Below the pieces are notes generated by a model that saw only the letters and a program-made list of their open reading frames with translations, did no database searches and was not told the DNA's origin. Made by a program: the position numbers and the translations under genes. Shown here piece after piece: positions 59,439-64,000 of a stretch of DNA of 64,000 nucleotides. The stretch covers positions 47,044 through 111,043 of the forward strand of contig NZ_JAFB01000030.1 of assembly GCF_000519205.1 (NCBI RefSeq), given 5' to 3'. The DNA is from Amycolatopsis taiwanensis DSM 45107 (lineage in GTDB: Bacteria > Actinomycetota > Actinomycetes > Mycobacteriales > Pseudonocardiaceae). Numbering within the stretch: position 1 is the first letter of the stretch; every line of letters begins with the position of its first letter.

Positions 59439-60371
59439 TCACTCTCGTTCGGCGCCGGTCGTCGTCGCGGCGTGCGAGGGTTTCCGGGGGACGACCGCTC
59501 CGTTGGGTCTCTGTGGTTCGCCGGTGAGCCGGTTCTTGGGGTAGGGCAAGGGATTCAGGGGCCGGCGGTGGACGACGACGCTCTGGTAGAGGACGAGGAC
59601 GACGAGCAGGCCGAGTAGCGCCGTGGAACCCCAGAGGGTGCCCCAGCCGAGTCCGCCCTCGTCGGCCGGTTTGGTCAACGAGTCGCCGCCGGCGGCGCCG
59701 AGCGGGCGGGTCAGGATGAAGGCCAGCCAGAACAACAGCATGGTGTCGATGGTGGTCAGGTAGTGCGCGAGCACGATCAGCACCATGATGCCGGCGATGA
59801 CGAGGAAGGCGTTGCCGAAACCAAGGCCGGTGTCGTCCGAGAGCCAGTCACCGCTGGCCGTGCCCAGGGTGTTGGATACCAGGATCGCCATCCAGTACAG
59901 GATCTCGCCCTTGCGGCTGGCGATGTTCTCCACGTCGTAGGACTGTCCGGTGCGCCACCACACGACGAAGATGACCGCCAGCAGGCCGGTGAGGATGATC
60001 GCGCCCCAGCCGTACCCGACGCCGTTGGGCTCGCTGCCGTCGCCGGGCCCGCGGTCCAGCAGGTCCGAGATCTCGGTGCCGACCATGCTGGTGCCCAGGA
60101 CCACCGCCCAGAAGAGCGCGGGACGGAATCGGCCGGCGTTGACCTGGAGCGTGAGAACGACCAGGAAATAGCCGAGAAAGATCAACTCGGTGGTCAGGTA
60201 GCCGGCGCCGAGCGTGATCCCGAACAGATCGCCGGCGGTCTCGCCCAGCGTCACGGCCACGATCTTGATCGCCCAGAACAACGCTGTCACATGCGGAAGT
60301 TTCCGCATCACGTAACGGTCCTGGTAATCCGGAATGTGCACATCGGACGGTCGGGGCGCGGTCAAGCCCAT
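59439..60371 (-). CDS. DUF347-repeat (COG4705) membrane protein
   Basis: A 310-residue membrane protein with four internal repeats, each a helix ending in a Gly-Thr/Glu-x2-Gly/Ser-Asp motif: KIVAVTLGETAGDLFG, LGTSMVGTEISDLLDR, VSNTLGTASGDWLSDD and TRPLGAAGGDSLTKPA. This is the Repeat of Unknown Function DUF347. The repeated small-residue and Asp motifs suggest an ion- or metal-transport pathway, but the role is not established. The ATG at 60371 has GGGAG 5 nt upstream; longer starts at 60383 and 60398 are possible. Confidence 0.83.
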   Translation of the reverse strand: MGLTAPRPSDVHIPDYQDRYVMRKLPHVTALFWAIKIVAVTLGETAGDLFGITLGAGYLTTELIFLGYFLVVLTLQVNAGRFRPALFWAVVLGTSMVGTEISDLLDRGPGDGSEPNGVGYGWGAIILTGLLAVIFVVWWRTGQSYDVENIASRKGEILYWMAILVSNTLGTASGDWLSDDTGLGFGNAFLVIAGIMVLIVLAHYLTTIDTMLLFWLAFILTRPLGAAGGDSLTKPADEGGLGWGTLWGSTALLGLLVVLVLYQSVVVHRRPLNPLPYPKNRLTGEPQRPNGAVVPRKPSHAATTTGAERE

Positions 60372-60579
60372 ACCTTCTCCCATCGGAACCGACGTCACCG
60401 GTCGGTTGCAGCTTCGATGGCGCTATCGGCAGCGGCTCGTACGCTCATGACAGCCTGTGCGTGTGATCTCGAGTGGGTGACGCGTGGCACGTGCCGGTGC
60501 ACGGACGCGAGCCCCTTCGCCACGCCGCGGACTGAACCGTACAGACTGCACCCTCGCGGGCCGTCCGAAATGGAATGTC

Positions 60580-61095
60580 TTACGGGTGCACCCCGCCCTG
60601 CCTGGGGGTGAAGAAACCGACCAGCGTCCCACAACCTTCGTCCAGGTCGGCCCACCCGCTCGGGATCCGCAGCGTCGCGAGGGCGCCGGTCGGGAACTTG
60701 GTGCGCACCTGCTCGAGGAGTTCGCCACCGGAGTTGCCGGCGAGGTGAAGGGTTACGTCGCGCATGCTCGGCTCGTGTCCGATGATCAGCAGCCGGGTCA
60801 CCCAGTCCGCGGTTTCGCGAATCACGGCCAGTACGTCCTCGCGGTCGGCGGCGTAGAGCCGGTCGTCGTAGGTGACCGGTGGTGAGGTGCGGAGCGCGCC
60901 CTCGACGAGTTGCCAGGTCTGGTACGCGCGGCAGGCGGTGGAGCAGGTGACGTGGTCGGGAATGATGCCGGTGTCCCGCAGCCATCGCCCGGCCCGTGGC
61001 GCGTGCCGGCGGCCGCGGTCCGAGAGCGGGCGTTCGCGATCGGGGACGTCGGGCCATGCCGACTTCGCGTGCCGCAGGATCATCAACAGTGGCAT
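60580..61095 (-). CDS. SixA-like histidine phosphatase
   Basis: A 171-residue member of the histidine phosphatase superfamily. The catalytic motif is ILRHAKSAWPD near the N-terminus, and the second His lies in LLIIGHEPSMRDV. RPLSDRGRRHAPRAGRWL is the SixA-type arginine-rich segment. E. coli SixA removes phosphate from phosphohistidine proteins; the substrate here is unknown. The 208-bp gap between this gene and 60371 shows no gene. Confidence 0.9.
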   Translation of the reverse strand: MPLLMILRHAKSAWPDVPDRERPLSDRGRRHAPRAGRWLRDTGIIPDHVTCSTACRAYQTWQLVEGALRTSPPVTYDDRLYAADREDVLAVIRETADWVTRLLIIGHEPSMRDVTLHLAGNSGGELLEQVRTKFPTGALATLRIPSGWADLDEGCGTLVGFFTPRQGGVHP

Positions 61096-61177
61096 GGGTT
61101 CCGCCTGAGATTTTCAGTCGCGGATGGGCCGGAGTCTTTCCACCGGGCTGCTTCCCAGAATAGAACGTTTGAAGGGG

Positions 61178-61202
61178 GTCTGGGGGATTGCGCCCCCCAG
61201 AC
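61178..61202. terminator. Hairpin in the space before the GH13 gene
   Basis: GTCTGGGGG (61178-61186) pairs with CCCCCAGAC (61194-61202) around 7 nt. It lies upstream of the GH13 start, where nothing on the plus strand needs terminating, so it may be an attenuator or a relic. The 210-bp space 61096-61305 otherwise shows only promoter-length DNA. Confidence 0.5.
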
Positions 61203-61305
61203 GACAGGGACCAGGTTGCGCTGGGAATGTCGTGCACCCGATGCTCGGTGAACATCCGCGTCATCCGGTGGCCGGGCTGACGTCCGGCGGTGTGAAGGGA
61301 AGTTG

Positions 61306-62862
61306 ATGAGCAGTCCAGCCGCGAGCGAAAACAACACCACCGAGGCGGGTCAATGGTGGCGGACGGCGGTGATCTATCAGGTCTACGTGCGCAGCTTCGC
61401 CGATGCCAATGGTGACGGGTTAGGCGATCTGGCGGGCATTCGGAGCCGCCTCGGCCATCTCGCCGGGCTCGGCGTGGACGCGGTGTGGATCACCCCGTTC
61501 TACCCGTCGCCCATGGCCGACGGAGGCTACGATGTCGCCGACTACCGCGACGTGGACCCGCTCTTCGGTGATCTCGACGAGTTCAAGGCGTTGCTCGCGG
61601 ACGCGCACACGCTGGGTCTGCGCGTGATCGTGGACCTGGTGCCCAACCACACCTCGTCGCGGCATCCGTGGTTCCAGGACGCTCTCGCCGGCAAGCCCGG
61701 TGCCCGCGAGCGGTACCTGTTCCGTGACGGCGCCGGGGACCGGCCGCCGAACGACTGGGAGTCCGTGTTCGGCGGGCCCGCGTGGACCCGCGTCGCCGAC
61801 GGCCAGTGGTACCTCCATCTGTTCGACCCACAGCAGCCCGACCTCAACTGGGACAACCCCGAGGTGCGCGCCGAGTTCGCCGACATCCTGCGGTTCTGGC
61901 TCGACCTGGGCGTGGACGGCATCCGCATCGACGTCGCGCACGGCCTGGTCAAGGCCGATGGCCTGCCCGACGTCGGCCGCCCCACGCAGTCCCGTTTGGT
62001 CGGGCGGGCCGAACTGCCCTACTTCGACCAGGACGGTGTGCACGAGATCTACCGCGAATGGCGCAAGATCCTCGACTCGTACCCCGGGGAACGGATCGGC
62101 GTCGCCGAGGCGTGGGCGCCCAACGCCGAGCGGCTCGCGCTGTATCTGCGTGCCGACGAACTGCATCAGGCGTTCAACTTCCACTACGTGCACGTGGGCT
62201 GGGATGCCGCGCAGTTCCGGCGGGTGATCGACGAGTCGCTGACCACGGTGGCAAAGGTCGGCGCGCCGTCCACGTGGGTGCTGTCGAACCACGACATCGT
62301 GCGCCACGTGACCCGCTTCGGCGGCGTGCGCCGTGCGCGGGCCGCGGCGTTACTCACCTTCGCGCTGCCCGGGTCCAGCTACGTCTACCAGGGCGAGGAA
62401 CTCGGCCTGCCGGAGGTGACGGATCTGCCAGAAGAGGTCCTGGCGGATCCGAAGTGGGAGCGCTCCGGACACACCGACCGCGGCCGGGACGGTTGCCGCG
62501 TTCCGCTGCCGTGGTCGGGCGGCCGGCCGCCGTTCGGGTTCTCCGCGACGAGTTCCTGGCTGCCGCAGCCGGAATCGTGGGCCGAGTTGACGGTCGAGGC
62601 GCAGGACGCCGACGATTCGTCCATGCTTTCCTTGTACCGCAAGGCGTTGCGTCTTCGCCGAGCGATCCGCGGCGAATTCGGCTGGGTCGACGCGCCAGAC
62701 GGCGTGCTGAGCTTCCGGCGTGGCAGCAATTTCCGCTGCACGGCGAACTTCACCGGTTCCTCGATCACAGTGGACGGACCGGGGGAATTGCTGGTGAGCA
62801 GCGTCCCGATGGACGGAAAGGTCCTGCCGCCCGACTCGGCGGCATGGTGGCGCATCGGCTAG
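61306..62862 (+). CDS. GH13 alpha-glucosidase (oligo-1,6-glucosidase/maltase-like)
   Basis: A 518-residue cytosolic glycoside hydrolase of family 13. WWRTAVIYQVYVRSFADANG opens the TIM barrel. The nucleophile is Asp209 in GIRIDVAHGL, the acid/base Glu268 in VAEAW, and the transition-state Asp330 in LSNHD. The glucosidase-type VPNHTSSRHPWF is present. It has no signal peptide. The ATG at 61306 is chosen because GAAGGGA lies 5 nt upstream; a TTG one codon before is less likely. It probably hydrolyses short alpha-glucans such as trehalose- or glycogen-derived oligosaccharides. Confidence 0.92.
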   Translation: MSSPAASENNTTEAGQWWRTAVIYQVYVRSFADANGDGLGDLAGIRSRLGHLAGLGVDAVWITPFYPSPMADGGYDVADYRDVDPLFGDLDEFKALLADAHTLGLRVIVDLVPNHTSSRHPWFQDALAGKPGARERYLFRDGAGDRPPNDWESVFGGPAWTRVADGQWYLHLFDPQQPDLNWDNPEVRAEFADILRFWLDLGVDGIRIDVAHGLVKADGLPDVGRPTQSRLVGRAELPYFDQDGVHEIYREWRKILDSYPGERIGVAEAWAPNAERLALYLRADELHQAFNFHYVHVGWDAAQFRRVIDESLTTVAKVGAPSTWVLSNHDIVRHVTRFGGVRRARAAALLTFALPGSSYVYQGEELGLPEVTDLPEEVLADPKWERSGHTDRGRDGCRVPLPWSGGRPPFGFSATSSWLPQPESWAELTVEAQDADDSSMLSLYRKALRLRRAIRGEFGWVDAPDGVLSFRRGSNFRCTANFTGSSITVDGPGELLVSSVPMDGKVLPPDSAAWWRIG

Positions 62863-62916
62863 CCGCGAGGATCTGCTGGGGTAGGTTGTCCCAACCACTG
62901 AGCTTGAGGAGTCGCC

Positions 62917-63456
62917 ATGACCGCGTTGACCCCGGAGTTGCGCGCGATCCGCGAGAAGATCGTTCTCGACCACTTCGAGGGCGAGGTGCGGCAGGAGTGG
63001 GACGAGGTGCTGTCGACGTTCCCGCACCCGCACTACGAACTGATCCCGATGGGGGTTGTGCACGACGGTGAGGCCGAGGTGCGCGGGTACTACCACGACA
63101 CGCGGGTCGCCTTTCCCGACCAGCGACACCAAATGATCGAACTGCGGCACAGCGACGACGCCGTGATCTGCGAGTTCTACCTGCTGGGCACCCACCTCGG
63201 TCCGTTCGGTGCGATTCCCGCGACCGGTAGCAAGTTCAAGGTGCGCATGACCGCGTTCTTCATCTTCGAAGGTGAAACACTTATCTGTGAGCGAGTCTAC
63301 TTCGACGTCCTCACGATGCTGAAGCAACTGCTGGGCGGATTGGACTTCGCCAAACCCAGGAGCTACCTGGTGCTGGCGAAGGCGTTGAAGGGCGCTTTCT
63401 CGGCACTGGGCAGCAAAGGCAAGCCGAAGGAACCCGCCCACACCATCTCCGACTGA
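62917..63456 (+). CDS. NTF2-like/SnoaL-type protein
   Basis: A 179-residue protein with the NTF2-fold layout of SnoaL-like ester-cyclase relatives. EVLSTFPHPHYELIPMGVVH and VRGYYHDTRVAFPDQRHQMI resemble the active-site cavity segment, and the beta-sheet ends FFIFEGETLICERVYFDVLT. GAGGAGTCGCC precedes the ATG. Substrate and reaction are unknown. A large hairpin follows. Confidence 0.75.
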   Translation: MTALTPELRAIREKIVLDHFEGEVRQEWDEVLSTFPHPHYELIPMGVVHDGEAEVRGYYHDTRVAFPDQRHQMIELRHSDDAVICEFYLLGTHLGPFGAIPATGSKFKVRMTAFFIFEGETLICERVYFDVLTMLKQLLGGLDFAKPRSYLVLAKALKGAFSALGSKGKPKEPAHTISD

Positions 63457-63536
63457 TCCTGCCTTTCCACACCATGTGAGCATCCCAAACCCTGCCGTGG
63501 AGCGTCCGCCCGCCGCTGCCATCTAGATCGGGCCAG

Positions 63537-63606
63537 CACAGAGCGGCCGGACACAGGGTCAGCGCCCGGGCAGGCGTGTCGTGTGTCCGGGCGCTGACGC
63601 TCTGTG
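63537..63606. terminator. Large interrupted hairpin before the intron-disrupted gene
   Basis: The outer stem CACAGAGCG (63537-63545) pairs with CGCTCTGTG (63598-63606). The inner stem GTCAGCGCCCGG (63558-63569) pairs perfectly with CCGGGCGCTGAC (63587-63598). It lies 80 bp after the NTF2-like gene and immediately before the stop codon of the minus-strand exon (63610-63612), so it can terminate in both directions. One base is shared by the two right arms. Confidence 0.72.
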
Positions 63607-63609
63607 TGG

Positions 63610-63729
63610 TTAGGCGGCTTGCTGGTATCCGGGTGGGGGTGCGTGGGCGAGGTTGCGCATGGGTTTTCGCTCTTTGCTGATCCAGGGTGGCGGGATGAAC
63701 TCGGGCAGATGCCCGTTCATCTTCACCTC
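63610..63729 (-). pseudogene. 3' exon of a gene interrupted by a group II intron (HNH-endonuclease-like tail)
   Basis: Downstream of the predicted intron 3' end the minus strand stays open for 39 codons (EVKMNGHLPEFIPPPWISKE, then RKPMRNLAHAPP and a TAG-like stop region at 63610). The LPEFIPPPWI...RKPMRN pattern resembles C-termini of DUF222/13E12-type HNH endonucleases common in actinobacteria. That match is from memory of the family and is tentative. The 5' exon must lie beyond the right edge, past the intron. Confidence 0.45.
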
Positions 63730-63793
63730 GTAAGAGTCGGCATGGGGCGCGGTTCCCGGGTTTCGTCGGGTCGTTTCCCCATGCCGCTCTTCC

Positions 63794-63827
<34 letters not shown>

Positions 63828-63839
63828 TCCACGGGTCGG

Positions 63840-64000
63840 TCAGGTTGTGGCGTGTCGGGGTGTCTGGGTCCAGGGGGTGGGTATTATGGTTCCGCGCCAT
63901 CGGTAGCGTTGGATTGCCATGGTGGCGGGTTGGTAGAGATCCACTCCGTCGGTGCTGGGCTGCCATCCTTGATATGGGTGGTAGCGCCGCACGACCCATT
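63840..64000 (-). CDS. C-terminal fragment of a group II intron-encoded protein
   Basis: The minus strand is open from the right edge for 52 codons (starting WVVRRYHPYQGWQPSTDGVD and ending PTPWTQTPRHATT) and stops with TGA 12 nt before domain V, the usual place for an intron ORF to end. No reverse-transcriptase motif is visible in so short a piece, so the call rests on position relative to domains V and VI. Confidence 0.62.
   Translation of the reverse strand, partial: WVVRRYHPYQGWQPSTDGVDLYQPATMAIQRYRWRGTIIPTPWTQTPRHATT

Overview
The window is a high-GC actinobacterial chromosome segment with frequent GTG starts, many TetR/MarR/LysR regulators, F420-type oxidoreductases, an Rpf-like LysM protein and tightly overlapped operons. 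The gene content and two arrays of 21/22-bp intergenic repeats suggest a Pseudonocardiales member, possibly Amycolatopsis. That assignment is an inference from style and was not computed. The dominant theme is chemolithoautotrophy: one region fixes CO2 by the Calvin cycle and another oxidises H2.

Left part (1-8650): the 3' part of a molybdenum hydroxylase; a VC0807-like membrane protein divergent from a PaaX-like regulator; a TetR/MFS efflux pair with twin palindromic operators; a LysR regulator; and a NarL-type two-component pair. Calvin block (8927-12789): phosphoribulokinase (+) converges on the cbbL-cbbS-cbbX operon (-), which encodes red-type form I RuBisCO and its activase. A 22-bp inverted array lies upstream of cbbL. 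Next come an F420-dependent LLM oxidoreductase and a seven-gene minus-strand operon, 18306 to 14126. It has the Mbh/Mrp antiporter subunit order E-F-G-MbhD-MbhE/B-C-D but no MrpA and no hydrogenase module. A type I glutamine synthetase follows.

Middle part (19969-36689): an SRPBCC protein; a secreted DMFase-beta-like protein; a Cys/Met-rich Csp-like copper-storage protein; gluconate kinase and permease around a perfect 16-bp palindrome; a Rieske oxygenase that runs into a 21-bp repeat array; TetR and MarR modules with visible operators; an esterase remnant; a DoxX-like protein; an Rpf/LysM-like cell-wall protein; a large secreted GH92 alpha-mannosidase with discoidin-like domains; and NAD kinase.

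Hydrogenase operon (36839-48361): 17 consecutive plus-strand genes, most overlapping by 1-8 nt. The order is SIS protein, HypC-like protein, second SIS protein, hypC, hypD, a 57-aa small ORF, hypE, hypA, hypB, an unknown 450-aa protein, endopeptidase, small and large subunits of a group 1h/5 (actinobacterial, high-affinity, O2-insensitive type) [NiFe] hydrogenase, a NifU-like protein, a DUF5947-like protein, and 69-aa and 35-aa small proteins. hypF is not in the window. A 15-bp hairpin separates this operon from a convergent transketolase that may serve the Calvin cycle. H2 oxidation would supply reductant, RuBisCO and phosphoribulokinase would fix CO2, transketolase and glutamine synthetase would feed carbon and nitrogen assimilation, and the Mrp/Mbh-like complex would handle ion homeostasis.

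Right part (50429-64000): an MFS pump with a C-terminal carboxypeptidase-regulatory-like tail, a TetR and a P450 linked by a shared 17-bp upstream motif; an APC permease with a large soluble tail; another TetR/MFS pair; a DUF347-repeat membrane protein; a SixA-like phosphatase; a GH13 alpha-glucosidase; and an NTF2-like protein. At the right edge is the 3' end of a group II intron on the minus strand, with domains V and VI, the C-terminus of its encoded protein and the 3' exon of the gene it interrupts. I saw no rRNA, tRNA or CRISPR array.
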